A DNA stretch of 64,000 nucleotides, from positions 3,237,501 through 3,301,500 of the forward strand of contig JAJTWR010000299.1 of NCBI GenBank assembly GCA_021613335.1, read 5' to 3'. The notes under the pieces are model-generated. The model was given only the letters and a program-made list of their open reading frames with translations. It did no database searches and was not told where the DNA came from. Below are positions 1 through 11,255 of the stretch, piece after piece; positions within the stretch are counted from its first letter, which is position 1, and each line of letters starts with the position of its first letter. Position numbers and translations under genes: made by a program. Source of the stretch: Whitmania pigra (taxonomy: Eukaryota; Annelida; Clitellata; Hirudinida; Haemopidae).

Positions 1-124
1 AATTGTATATATCACAGCATTGCGTTCCTGGATTTAGGACGCTGTAAGAATGATATTAATAAGTCGTTAAAGTTGTGAATCCAATAATTGAAAGATTTAA
101 GAGTTTCTCTCAAATGAGAGTTAT

Positions 125-2980
125 ATGAGTAATTTAACAGCAACATTTGCATTCCTCAAAGGCGAATCTCATGAATTAAAGACGGAAATTTTAGAAACTA
201 AGTTTTATAAATATTACGAAGATTTGTACCTCCTACAAGTAAGTAATGTTTATTTCGGAACCAATTACATAATATATTGTTAGGACCTATCAAAGGAGGT
301 CAGGCTGGTCTAAATCTAGGCTTCAAAGACTGTCTCAAAAATTATGCTAATTTTTTTGTTTTAAATTATCTGAATTGACATAAGACTGACTTGGTTGCTT
401 GATGTGTGCCAAATTAGACAGGGACAATGGCGTAGAAATGGGGAAGAGGGGTTTGCTCCAGGGCACTGTAGGGGTGCCATATTGTTAATGTTAAACAGGA
501 GATGTTGTCAAATTATCAAAATTGGATATCTAATTGATAATGTTAATAATGTGGAAGGGTCTCCTAAATTGTGTAAATGGCCCCTAACTCCTCAAAGCCA
601 TCCCTGTGCATTATATCTTTATCTTGATAACTTTAAATAGCTAACAAAATTTGAAAATAGTAATCAGTTTAGTACTAATTTCATAACTAATTCTGTCAGT
701 GTGGGTGCCTGAAGTCGAAACGTTTTTTGGATGTAACATTTCTCCGATTTGTGAGCGTCGGAAATATCATATGTAACTCACAAATATTCCGGTAAAGATT
801 TAATTATTTTAAAAATAAATCATTACATGATTATTTATATCAACTACTAAATGATGGTTTTTATGACCTAAACAGTATTGTAAAGTTGTTACTTACATCA
901 TGGTGTGTTGTCAAAGTATGCCAAGGCTTGAAATTGCTTAAAATTATAATTGAAAAACATAAAGAATGCACGGATAAACATGGACAATGGATAAACATTG
1001 AATTTATTGCTGGTAATGTCACAAATGCTTGAATTGATACAAAGTATTGAAATTCATAATGTTAATATATTAATCAATTTAAATTTAATTTTTAGGAGTG
1101 ACTCACTGGATAAAGAATTTAATGAAATTTCCCCAAGCAAGAGATGAAAAACATAAAAGAATCACAGGCTGGATAGATTTACGATGTAAGACCATTGTGT
1201 TACAGATTTTTCTTTAATGAGACCAGCGATTCCCAAGCCTTACAACAATTTAAATTAACAATTAACAATTTAAAACTCGAGCGATTATTTTTCTCCACCG
1301 CAAGCGTCAACGAGCTTGTTAATACGTAACACGTTAAATAATGCGTACATTTGGCATTTTTAAAACTAGACATATGTTATGATCATTTTAGAACCAAAAT
1401 TGTTTTTAAAATGAATTTTATTTAAAAATAGTTTATAAAATTATGGATCATTATTGTATTTAATAGTGTAAAAGCGCTTGAAACTATTTGCTTATATGTT
1501 AACATTTACAGTAATTTTGTTAAGCAACGGACTTTAATCAAATAAATAAATAAAATAAACATTTACAGTAACTGCTACAATGGAATCACTTTGTCAATTA
1601 GATATTTTTACAAGTTCACCCTCGGATGATATGGTAGATTATTTCAAACTCTAAACATTACAATTTAAAGAAGTCATAATTTCACTGAACTTAGAATTGC
1701 CTAATTATATTACATTATTGGATGATTTAGTTTTAAATTATGACCCTTAGAAATTTGAAGTGATAATTTGTTTTTAAAATAAGTTTTGCTTTTATTTACG
1801 AAGATGCAGCTTTTCATTTTCAATTTTTGGGGAAAATTACCAAGTATTTATTTTCCAGTGACGTTTTACCTTGACTTTCTTCTCTATTATTTTCTTTCGG
1901 CTAAAACGGAAACTATAAGACGTGAAAGGATGTGCAACTTCATTCAAGGATGTGATTACCAAAGGATAAAATATAAAATTGCCACGAAGACAACTGATTA
2001 TGTCCGTGGTGTGAAAAATGCAATGAGTTGTATAAGCTATATGTTGGGTAAAACATTAGTAATACTAGATAAGGTAGGTTTATTTAGCAGCTTTTTTTAC
2101 TTTTTAAATAATGTGCCGCCTGTTTATTTGTAATGCTTTGTTCTCTTAGAAGTGTCAGGTATAGAATTGAATTTGAAGATCACTTTATCTTTAAATGTTT
2201 TTCTTTATTTAAGACTACACCAAAAAACAAATTAAGAAGCATTGAAAAGAGATTAAGTTACCAATATGATTCCATGGGTGCCATTGACATTAAGACTATT
2301 TTAGAAGTGAAAGAATTCTGGGAATTACAAATTTGTGAATGTGACCTTGATTTGTTGGAAGAGCCGCATTTTACGATCGAAAAATTCTTAGTATTACATG
2401 ATTTTATTAAATGTTTGAAAACACTTTCTATTATGTATGAAATGATTGAAATGGCTAAGGAACTTATGGAGGTACGTTGTAACACGAGAAGATGGTTAAC
2501 TGAAGGACTGAGCTTTATTGAATTTGATTTATTTTTAGTCTAGAGGAGGCGTAGAAGGAAATGATAATGAAATGTTTAAAGCCAATGGGGTAATCAAAAG
2601 GCATCTCAACAATATTCTTCAAAATAAATCTATGAGAGGACACATGCCATGGTATATCAACTTAACTCTAGAAAAATGGTGAGTCTCCAATTAAAGTATT
2701 AAACAAGTATTGACGCCGGATCATTCCAATAATCACTAACTCAATACAACTTTCAATTTTTATGATGTCTGAATAATTTTTCATGCAGTCCATTTCTATT
2801 ACTTCCTCCTCGCTGTATGAATAGATTGGAAGACCTTGTGAAGTTGATAGAAGGGGAACCAATAGATCAAGTAAATTATACTTTTTTAAATTACATCAAT
2901 TAAAAAATTAAGATTTTAAATTTTGACTTTAGGTTACCGAAGAAAGACTTTACTTCATGATAAACAATTCGATAAATTAA
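125..2980 (+). CDS. Unidentified multi-exon helical protein
   Basis: I do not recognise the family. The clear exons are 125-238 (ATG, begins MSNLTATFAFLKGE), one ending at 1012, 1096-1185, 1859-2073, 2214-2471, 2539-2678, 2789-2870 and 2933-2980, which ends in TAA. From 1859 on every junction is GT-AG and keeps phase. The start of the exon ending at 1012 and the small exon(s) at about 1561-1740 are uncertain, because the frame there contains stops unless weak donors are used. The protein looks soluble, Leu/Ile/Lys-rich and helical, with no signal peptide, transmembrane segment or motif I can name. The C-terminal exons carry WCPFLLLPPR-like and MNRLEDLVKLIEGEP segments. Several exons hold few paralog-like features, so a single-copy gene is likely. 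A HEAT-like or meiotic scaffold would fit the look, but that is only a guess. Confidence 0.6.
239..800. other. Intronic sequence of first gene, nothing recognised
   Basis: This is AT-rich sequence after the GTAAGT donor at 239. It contains no convincing exon, RNA gene or transposon end. An 81-codon open frame lies at 395-640 but has no splice sites in phase and no recognisable composition. Confidence 0.4.
1522..1560 (+). repeat. SINE/LINE 3' tail fragment
   Basis: The stretch reads GCAACGGACTTTAATCAAAT followed by AAATAAATA. It matches the conserved 3' tail found at about ten places in this window, including downstream of the LINE at 52-54 kb. It lies in an intron of the first gene. Confidence 0.65.
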
Positions 2981-3285
2981 AAAAAAATTTTTTTAATTTT
3001 TTGAATAAACTGATAACATTTTCAAATTGTTTTGACTCTGGCAGAAGCATTTCTCAAAACTATTAAACATTCCTATTCTTTAACGTGGCTGAAGTTGGCA
3101 GACTTAATTTAAAACTGAAAATCTCACTAATCAACAATTGATGTGCAAACATTTTACAAAAGCATTTGAGATGCAGTTAACAAACCTTATGATTTAAAAT
3201 TTTGCAATTGAAAATAAGTGAGTGCTGGTTCTGCCACTAAGTTATTGCCGATATGTGAGTAAAAGCTGGTGGACGACAAGTCGCC
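2981..3285. other. 3' flank of first gene, nothing recognised
   Basis: AT-rich sequence follows the TAA at 2978-2980. I see no gene or mobile-element end before the SINE remnant that begins near 3290. Confidence 0.4.
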
Positions 3286-3289
3286 TTGC

Positions 3290-3380
3290 GCGCGCATGGC
3301 CTGATGGCTAAGTATGCGCCTCTTATGGATTCAAACCCCGCTGCGGGATGACCTTCCTAATCGTCGATGCATAACAAAAT
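3290..3380 (+). repeat. tRNA-derived SINE remnant
   Basis: An A-box-like GGCCTGATGGCTAAG and a B-box-like GGATTCAAACCCC are followed by CGCTGCGGGATGACC and a degraded copy of the TCATC...TATGCAACGG tail. The same head and tail recur at 4150-4262, so this is a dispersed SINE rather than a functional tRNA gene. No acceptor stem can be closed. Confidence 0.6.
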
Positions 3381-3632
3381 TATGTTTAAAAAACGTGAGT
3401 GTTATCTTTCGGCGACAAGCGCTGTAAAAACTTGAATGATTATCACTCATTTCACAATAAATCTTTAAAAATGTGGCAATAAACTTAATAATAAGTTTTC
3501 CTTTGTGCTACAAAAAACATTGATTCATCGTAACCAGTATTATTGGAACGCAACGATTTACAATTCTCGACGGAAATGCCAATGAATAAATATTCAATTG
3601 GCGGTCCGCGGACCAGATCCGGCTTGTGAAGA

Positions 3633-3695
3633 GATGTTTATTTTTTTATTTATTTGATTATAGTCCGTTGCATAACTCAGATGATTTGGATGTGA
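3633..3695 (-). repeat. SINE/LINE 3' tail, reverse orientation
   Basis: The stretch TATTTATTTGATTATAGTCC GTTGCATAACTCAGATGATT is the reverse complement of the conserved tail. It sits immediately upstream of the gypsy fragment. Confidence 0.7.
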
Positions 3696-3739
3696 ATTGT
3701 ACCGCTTTATAAATGACTCAGCTATGATATTTTTTAAAG

Positions 3740-4140
3740 AAAATTTCGGCACCAGGAGTGGTCATCAGAAGACTTGGAACAGTGCTCTATGATGTCCTAT
3801 GGAACAACAAGATTGTTTAAGCGACATGCCAATCAGCTCAGGCCTCGGACAATAGATAACTCCTTCAACGTCATGATGGAGATCTTCAACTTGCCTCTAT
3901 TGCCCCTCAGCAAACCTGAAGGTAACAACGTGACTGTTATAGAGCCCAGCACGACAGGAGAAGTTTTTGCCGAAGCAAACTATGCACCACGACCAAAGAG
4001 GAGACGCCGACCGCCGAGGAGATTGGAGATAGACGCGTCCAGGAAGAAATACGAACTTTGTTATGAGGGGAGGTGTTGTGAGGAACCAATGAGGATGGAG
4101 CGCGCCATGAACACAATGGAGCATTTTCTAAAAATAGCCT
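3740..4140 (+). pseudogene. Ty3/gypsy retrotransposon pol C-terminus, frameshifted
   Basis: Frame one (about 3752-3817) reads PGVVIRRLGTVLYDVLW and then hits a stop. A +1 shift continues in a second frame with FKRHANQLRPRTIDN. This is the hallmark segment after the gypsy integrase GPF/Y region, where a short beta-rich module ends in K-RH-NQLRPR. A basic patch RPKRRRRPPRRLE follows near 4000. No LTRs, integrase core, protease or reverse transcriptase are present, so this is a short broken relic. The ORF running to 4232 enters the following SINE. Confidence 0.75.
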
Positions 4141-4145
4141 TGGGC

Positions 4146-4265
4146 TATCGCTTGCATTCTCAGCGCCCGCATGGCTGCGCCTTTCACGATGGCAGCGCGG
4201 ATTCGAACCCCGTTGCGGGAGCACCGTCCTAATCATCTAGCTATGCAACGGAAGTTAATAAAACA
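4146..4265 (+). repeat. tRNA-derived SINE, head plus LINE-like tail
   Basis: The B-box-like GGATTCGAACCCCGTTGCGG is followed by GAGCACCGTCCTAATCATCT and AGCTATGCAACGGAAGTTAA. The head matches the 3290 copy and the tail matches the conserved retroposon tail. It abuts the gypsy relic and supplies the last 30 or so codons of that open frame. Confidence 0.65.
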
Positions 4266-4357
4266 TTACGTGTACTCTCTTTTTCTCTCTCGTGTTGTGA
4301 TCGTGTATCGTAGTTTGTTTACTTGTTAATAAACCGTCACATTTAACTTCGTCTTTT

Positions 4358-5026
4358 GGATCTTTTCCAGATAAGCCCCGCCAAAAAGTTAACCCCGCCA
4401 CCAAAAAACGATTATAAAACAGAGTGTATGAAATTTGTACTTATAGTTTTTATTAAACTTACTTATAGTTTTTATTATGAAGAGAGTAAAATTGAGACAT
4501 GTCATTCATAATTTCCATGAAAAGGTCCGTATTTCTGTACCTTTGCCTCCAAACGAACTCACACAAGTAGCTGTCCACTAAAGATCGGTGTGTGCCGCAT
4601 TGGCGCTTATTCTGCATCTTGTAGACGTGCCATAAAGATTCGATGGTTTGTGTGTGAGCTCCACTCGTTGGATCCACAAAGTTTTCTATATGATAAACCG
4701 TTTGATGAATATAAAGTTGTCGTCTGGTGACCATTGTTGCTGATGGATCCCTCTGTGGCTTTGCAAAAATGTATTGCCGTCTCCTTGTCGTGAACGAGAG
4801 TCGAAAGCGTCAGAAAGTTCATTTCAGGTTTTAGGTTCGAACATAGATAATCTTTGCACAAAATGGGCATAGAGGCGGATAAGGAGTTGTTTTTATGGCG
4901 TACATTTAAATAGTCAAATGTCCAGAGATCAGAAATTGGGTGCGTGCATGAAATTAGAGTGGCGGGGCTTAACTTTTCGCGCGTACACTTTTGTCATTAG
5001 TGGCGGGGCTTATCTGGAAAAGATCC
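4358..5026 (-). mobile_element. Merlin (IS1016-like) DNA transposon, internally shortened
   Basis: The terminal inverted repeats start GGATCTTTTCCAGATAAGCC on the left and end with its complement on the right (GGCTTATCTGGAAAAGATCC). The flanks CGTCTTTT (4350-4357) and CATCTTTT (5027-5034) form a 7/8 match target duplication, the size known for Merlin. On the - strand between about 4870 and 4459 two overlapping frames encode an ISXO2-like/IS1595 DDE transposase end. Motifs are NFVDPTSGAHTQTIESLW, a GTHRSLVDSYLCEF segment and WRQRYRNTDLF. The frame changes near 4735 and the N-terminal half is missing, so the copy cannot be autonomous. Confidence 0.85.
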
Positions 5027-5034
5027 CATCTTTT

Positions 5035-5850
5035 TCGGAATCTCAGCGATATAACAGGTTTCAAGCTCTTTTCATCCAGTTCCTTCCAGGCCTTATTCAA
5101 AGCATCTTTAAGTCTCTGAACTGAAATATTGCATCCCATTGGATATAGTGCAGGTTAGCCGAATGGGTTACGTGCCTGCATACGGCGGTAATGGCAACAT
5201 TCGTAATGTGTCGTGTTCGAAACCCAGCCTGCACTGCCGCCAGCGCCCTTGGGAAGGAGCGATATATAAATGGTTACAAGAAGCGCCTCTGACGCTATGC
5301 ATATGGCGCTATATAAGTGAAGTTACAATATACCTTCATAGCAAGCAGTCCCGCACTTTTACTGTAAGGTTGAAGTCTGTGGAGCTGGCCACTTTAAATT
5401 TCTCTCCTGGAGAAAAGGTTTTGTCAGTCTTGATTTGTGTATCGGGGCGTGCAGAAAAATTACTCATCTCCAAACTTATCACACAGCGGAAAGAGATACT
5501 GATCCAGTGTTTCAACATATTTCTAATGAGTTCTGCTTCCCCTCCATGAAAACTAGTTCAGATGAACCACGCGAAGAAATGGCAGCCAAGACCATCATTC
5601 AGCCACCTCCGAAATTCATTTTAAATTATGTTTTTTGGATCCTCTAACATTTTGCAAACAATATTTAAAACTTTTCTGGACCATTCAAATTCAATCTCTT
5701 TTCATCTGATAATATAACAGATTTTTCATTTCCGAGCGCACCACCTCTTATGCCCAATAGCTGGAACTTCTTGCGATCACCCATCAGAAGTGGCATGTTC
5801 TGACGCTTAACAAACTTCAAAAAACTACTTTTATTTTTTTTATGATTGGT
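5035..5850 (-). pseudogene. Tc1/mariner transposase relic split by a SINE
   Basis: Reading the - strand from about 5850, one sees RKKFQLLGIRGG, ILSDEKRLNLNGP (the usual FSDE-F-LDGPDG Tc1 motif), then MVLAAISSRGSSELVFMEGK with stops. After the SINE insertion at 5134-5336, VQRLKDALNKAWKELDEKSL follows, which is the Tc1 C-terminal helix. Several stops and frame changes make it a pseudogene. The Merlin copy lies directly against its 3' end. No Tc1 inverted repeats were identified. Confidence 0.75.
5134..5336 (+). mobile_element. SINE with tRNA-like head and CGCCTCTGACGCT tail
   Basis: An A-box-like TTAGCCGAATGGGTTACGTG and a B-box GTGTTCGAAACCC are followed by a unique body. The 3' block AAGCGCCTCTGACGCTATGC then ATATGGCGCTATATAAG closes the element. 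The 3' block recurs at 10423, 50757 and 54208. The copy interrupts the Tc1 relic, so it is younger than that element. Target duplications are not clear. Confidence 0.7.
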
Positions 5851-6500
5851 TGATTAGTCAATCAGCTGATTAAACCACACGACCTGGATTTTATTTCAGT
5901 GTTTTGTTGATGGATTGAATCATTTTTATGGAGGCACAACGATTGGCAAGCGTAAAGTTAAATGTGATTATTGGAGTTTACAGCAAAGACTCTGAATATT
6001 GCACATAAAAAATTAAATTATTCAACTGAATTCTGAAATTCATTGCATTCTGAAATAGAAATGCGCTACACACTTAATACCAGTTTGACAATCGATAACA
6101 AAATATTGGATATTTTCGCAAAAATGATGAGACTATTGTTACTTATCGCATTTTTTACAATTCAAAATATGAATTCTCTATAAATATCGGTGATGTAACA
6201 ATAAAGTATAAATAACGTTAATGTTAAATCGTAATGTGATTTATAGTGGTTCAGAAACATGACATAATATGAATTGCAAGGTAACTAAATATTTTGTTTG
6301 TCAATAGTTTCGGTTAATTACATGCGTCCCGATTTTTTTCTGCAGTCTGTTTATCTGATGGGTGGTTCAAGCGCTCCAAACTCGCTAGAATTTATTTGTT
6401 GAAAATAACTTTTCTCCCTAACGCAGTTCGTGGTTTTTTAACTAATCATTGGTTATGAGCTTTGGAATGATCTGAGGCCTAGGCAATTTTTTCTTTTGAG
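5851..6500. other. 5' flank of the CDF transporter gene
   Basis: AT-rich sequence with no further exon or transposon recognised. The transporter promoter and 5' UTR presumably lie here, but no element can be pointed out with support. Confidence 0.35.
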
Positions 6501-9500
6501 ATGGAAAATAACAACATAAGTTTAGTAGATGGAAATTCGCTTCAGCGAAAAAGTAAATCTGATTTTAATCTTTCAGCTTCAGAAACGAATATTGTAAGTT
6601 TAGGTTTTTATGTATTTTTTGAGATTTCCAGTCTTGTTTACTGTTTTATTGTTACAATTTTATTGTTATTATTTATCACGATAGGTTATCCCTTTAGTTA
6701 AACATTTCGAGGAACTTATACGTTGTTACTAATGTGAATGTTTTTTGACTTCAGCTTTTTTAAAATAACAGCAGAGTTTTCAGTTGTATGACTCTTTTAA
6801 GTGCATTAGAAAATTTACAAGAAGCTTTAATCATAGTAATATAAGTAAAATTTATAAGAAATTTTAGGAAGTTCTTGAAGTTTTGTTTAATGTAAAATGT
6901 ATTAATGTCTTGCTGAAGTCTTTGACCTACTTAAGAAAGTCATTAAAGTTTATTTGGATTTTTGCCAATGATAGGCCAGATTATAATGCTTTAAGATGTC
7001 AAGAACAGCGATTGCTTGAATACATTTTTCTTGCAGAGTTGGAAATCTCTCCAAATGTTGGGCAAGAGACCAAATCATTCCATCCGAGTTGAAGAAATTG
7101 TTCCCAGGGAATCTGAGTTTCTTAATCCTGATAATTCAAGTTACTGCTTTGTACATGATTTTTATTATTTTTAGGCTGATAATTCAAAACTTATAAAACA
7201 TATGTGATGTAAATGTTAATTTTAAAATGCTCATGAGTTTGCACTTGTAGAGAAACTCATTTCAAATTTATATTTATATTTTAGAATTGTAACATTTGTT
7301 GTGGCATCACCACAAAAAAGAAATTTTAAGGAAAATCATAAACCTCATTTTACTATGGAATTTGCTTATTTATTGATGTTCTTTGTAATTAAATTAATTT
7401 TACTCAGATGACAAAAATTGGCAGTTAGACATGAAGCCTTTCACTTCTCAGAGAAGGGGGGAAAGAGCAGAAGATAAGAAGCTATCGAAGAAAATCAAGT
7501 TATAAATTATTCATTGAAATCAAGTTATAAATTATTCATTGAAATCAAGTTATAAATTATTCATTGAAATCAAGTTATAAATTATTCATTGAAATCAAGT
7601 TATAAATTATTCATTGAAATCAAGTTATAAATTATTCATTGAAATCAAGTTATAAATTATTCATTGAAATCAAGTTATAAATTATTCATTGAAATCAAGT
7701 TATAAATTATTCATTGAGATCAAGTTATAAATTATTCATTGAAATTGAGGAGTTGAGCAGAATTAGTTCTCTGAGAGAAGAACACATCCCTCACTGATGC
7801 ACTATGTTTTTAGGAGGTACTACAAGGAACAAGACCTTCTCATTACAACCTTTGAAGATTTCAAACAAAACAAGTTCAATGAAGACGATGACTCTGCTCA
7901 GCATTCTAAGAAAGTCTCAATTCTGGCAAAACTGTCTTTTGCAGTTAATCTTGTATGTTTGATGAATATTCAAAGTGGTCATATCTCTATTTATTTTAAT
8001 AAATAGAACATCATAACGAGATAAATAGAATAAAGCGTGCACGATACTGTAACCTTGTTTTTTTTTCTAGAGGTGATAATGATGATTAAGTTACATTTCT
8101 TACACATCTTTTATTTCATGGTCTTTATGCAGTGATAGTAACAAAAGGAAAACCAAAATATTATAAATTGGGTTGTTGTGTTTATTATTGGTATTGAATC
8201 ATTAGCAGTCATTACTTGTAATTTTGAGGGTCTATGTCAATCCTTATGTCCATATAATATTTTTTATGTCATTGATATTTCTAGCTTCTCCTTGGATCTA
8301 AATCTGTTGCTGCCTTTCTGTCAAAGTCTCTGTCTGTGATAACATCTGTGATAGATAGCATGGTTGATCTCGTGTCGGGAGCTCTCATGTGGTGGAGTGG
8401 TCGTGCCATCAGGAAGAGGGATCCTTATCTTTATCCTCAGGGTAATGCCTCACACACTGCAAACAATACATGCATATTTACAGAGGGATTGATATGTTTA
8501 CACCAATACTAGTGCCAAATGCAACATCCTAGCAAATTGTAATGAATATAAAATTGCTTGCTCATAATCATGTGGTCTGGTAGTTATAATTTCAACGAAT
8601 GTAATTGGGTCTTTCATGCCTATAATTAAGTTGAGGCGACAGGCACACGAACGTAGGAACTTGTGAAAGTTGATATTTAAATTCATAATTATGGCTTCAT
8701 GATCAAAATTGCTGAATAATCTTTTAGTGCTTTTGAAACTTTATTTTTGTACTTTAGGAAGTAGATTAGAAAAAGCAGTTGAAGTTTATTAATCACAGTT
8801 TATCAGTTTTTTTTAGAGAAGTTTTTTGAGATCAAAATTAATTGTGCTAGCCATTGAAATTGATGCCTCAAGATGAAAATTTCAATTTCAGGAAGAACAA
8901 GACTTGAACCTGTGGCAATTGTCGTGTTGTCAGTTATTATGTCACTGGCTTCAGTGGCCATGATTCAGCAATCTGTCGAGACGATCATCAGTTACGTGAA
9001 GTTCGATCTTCAAAATTCAACCCTGCAGAACAAATCAGCTGTGTTTTGCCTGTCAATTTATGAAATGACAGAGTTGATTCAGGTTGGGGGTGGTGAGGGA
9101 CCTGTCTTTGAACTGGACACCATACTCATCTGCGTTGCCACCATTGGTGAGATGGTTATTACTTTTTCTTATTGTTTTGCACGAATGCGCCGTTCAAATG
9201 GAAATGTTGCAGTCACAAACGTAGTCAATGGTAACAAAGAATCCATGGGTAACAAAGCATAAGAACTTCTATCAGCATTTGTTTGTTTTTCTCACTCCTT
9301 CGACCATGCATGGTAATAAACACTTACATCACTCCAAAATATCAACTTCCTATGTCTTCACAAAGTGTAAAGTCACATGCCTTTACAAATATTACTCAAA
9401 GTTTCTATCAATCCTTCTCATTTCCAGTTTTGAAGTTCATTTTGTACCTCCTGTGCAGGAGATACCCTGCGCCTTCAACAATGGCTCTTGCACAGGACCA

Positions 9501-10883
9501 CAGGAATGATGTCATATCCAACTCTGCTGCTCTGGCCTGTGGTTTCATTGGTAAGTTTTCAAAAACAAATTCTTTTTTTACCTTTAATAATTATTAATGC
9601 TCTCATAATTATAATCATGGATATAATTCTTAATGCTTTTAATGCAATTGTTTTTAAGCTTTCAAGTACTGGAAGTATGCAGACCCAATTGGTGCCATCC
9701 TAATTAGCATTTACATTATAGTTAGCTGGTTCAGAACTGGCAGTGGTAAGTAACTCAGTATTTAACTTGCTTATTTGTATTTAGCCGATTTTTTGAATGC
9801 CATTACGTATCAAAATACATAACCCCTTCACCACCATTCGTAGGAACGATATCCTCTGAACCAACTCACACACTTTGTTAGACCGATGTAGAATACTGAT
9901 TCTCCATGAAGTAATATTTTATAGACCTCCTAAGAATTTAAGAAAATATTTCATCAGCAAATCTAAAATTTTAGAAGATTCACTTTTGCAACACTTCTTT
10001 GTTACAATTGCCATTTCTGTTAAGCTAATTTGCATTTATAATGAAGACAACCCCGACTTCTTCAAATACTCACAAGTGGTTTAAGTGTTTCATAGGTATT
10101 TCAGTTGGCTTTTTATGATTAACATCTAACCGGGGATCGGCAACCTTTGGCACGTGGTGTGCAAGGTGATTTTTAATGGAAACCACCAAAAAAGCAGGAT
10201 AAATGTTTTAGCTGCTTAAGCAATTTTAAATAAGTATTTTCTGTTATAAAAGTTTCAAATTAGATAGAACTTCATAAGTACATCGTAACACTTGAAGAAG
10301 AGTTCACAAGAGGTAGTAAATGCTTTCAAACTTGCAAACCCATAACGTCTTATCTTATCAGGCCAGACTTGCTTGATCTCACCAAACACCCATTTAGATT
10401 AGATATTTTTGGGTGGATGGGTATTTATCGCCTCTGACGCTACACACACAGCGCTTTATAAATTAATTATTATTATTATCTTGAAATGCAGCCTGTTAAA
10501 TAAATTATGTTTGAATGTCTCATTTTGTACAAAAACAATTTATAGAGATTAATTCATTGAATAATTTTTTTTGAATAGAGCAGATAAAGCTGCTGACCGG
10601 ACATACAGCCCGTCCAGACTTCCTGAAAAAGTTGACATGGCTTGCATTAAATCACCACGAGAAGGTCCTCTTCATCGACACCATCAGGGCTTTTCACTTT
10701 GGAAACAACTTCCTCGTTGAGGTAGACATTGTACTTCCTGGAAACATGACCATGCACGAAGCCCATGACATTGGTGAGTCGCTTCAAATCAAATTGGAGA
10801 AACTCCAAGAAGTGGAAAGGGCCTTTGTCCATATAGATTACGAGATCGAGCACCATCCCACGACGGAACACAAAGTCGTGTGA
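6501..10883 (+). CDS. Manganese-type CDF metal transporter (MTP/SLC30-like)
   Basis: A cation diffusion facilitator that should export Mn2+ or a related divalent ion from the cytosol in exchange for protons. The exons are 6501-6593, 7037-7139, 7408-7498, 7814-7952, 8285-8441, 8892-9146, 9428-9550, 9659-9745 and 10579-10883. All phases match and give 450 residues. The metal site residues are visible: DSMVD (D166 and D170) in TM2 and DHRND (D303 and D307) in TM5. This is the D-x3-D pair typical of Mn-CDFs rather than the HD/HD of zinc transporters. [14 protein letters not shown] and the cytosolic C-terminal domain (about 350-450, [18 protein letters not shown]) follow plant MTP8-11 and invertebrate homologs. 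The N-terminal 100 residues are hydrophilic. Exon 3 ends at an unusual GTTATA donor copied by a minisatellite. The gene converges on DNAJC16. Confidence 0.9.
7492..7741 (+). repeat. Ten-copy 25-bp minisatellite spanning a 5' splice site
   Basis: Ten tandem 25-bp units begin AAATCAAGTTATAAATTATT and run without length change for 250 bp. One unit carries an A-to-G change. The first unit overlaps the end of transporter exon 3, whose donor is ATCAA|GTTATA at 7498/7499. Every later unit therefore repeats the same exon end and donor. Confidence 0.9.
9824..9875 (+). repeat. Dispersed repeat shared with 32263-32312
   Basis: The segment contains CCATTCGTAGGAACG and CCAACTCACACAC. The segment at about 32265-32312 has CCGTTCGTAGTAACG and CCAACTCACACTC in the same order and spacing. 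It is a dispersed repeat of unknown class, inside transporter intron 8. Confidence 0.5.
10423..10482 (+). repeat. SINE 3' fragment (CGCCTCTGACGCT family)
   Basis: TATCGCCTCTGACGCTACAC is followed by CAGCGCTTTATAAATTAATT and a short (ATT)n run. This is a 5'-truncated copy of the family whose fullest member is at 5134-5336. Confidence 0.7.
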
Positions 10884-11167
10884 AGCAGTCACTTGAAAAC
10901 TTGAACCATGACAATCTCAGATATTGCTTTAATACTTGTCGCTAATTTATTTCTGATGGCGTTTTGTAGAACATTTTCTTTAACCTCGTCTTGCGGATGA
11001 AAGTGTTGCTATCCGCTCAAATGATGTACGCACAAATTGTTGTTTGTAATAAAAGTCGCACAAGCTTTTTGATATTTATAATCTTATAAGTGGCCAGAGT
11101 TTTTGATTGGCTGTGAATTTGGTAATGTTTTAAACATGTGCCCATCATTTTGTGAAGTGGGTTTACA

Positions 11168-11173
11168 AATAAA
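11168..11173 (+). promoter_or_regulatory. Candidate poly(A) signal of the CDF transporter
   Basis: An AATAAA hexamer lies 285 nt past the stop. A second AATAAA is at 11048-11053. The opposing DNAJC16 hexamer is at 11256-11261, so the two 3' ends nearly meet. Confidence 0.5.
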
Positions 11174-11255
11174 ATATTCTCCTCAAATTTTACAACCTCT
11201 TATTTACTTCATTGTGACCTGCAAGAAAATGACTCCAAGAAGTGAATTAGAGTGT

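Noticed and set aside
3290..3380. Functional tRNA gene
   Set aside because: Box A and B-like words are present, but no cloverleaf closes and the same unit is dispersed with a retroposon tail.
4459..4870. Host gene or horizontally acquired bacterial transposase
   Set aside because: ISXO2-like similarity is explained by the eukaryotic Merlin superfamily, with inverted repeats and an 8-bp duplication present.
7492..7741. CRISPR-like array
   Set aside because: Units are contiguous 25-bp tandem copies with no spacers, in a eukaryotic gene. The same reason applies to 26197-26578.
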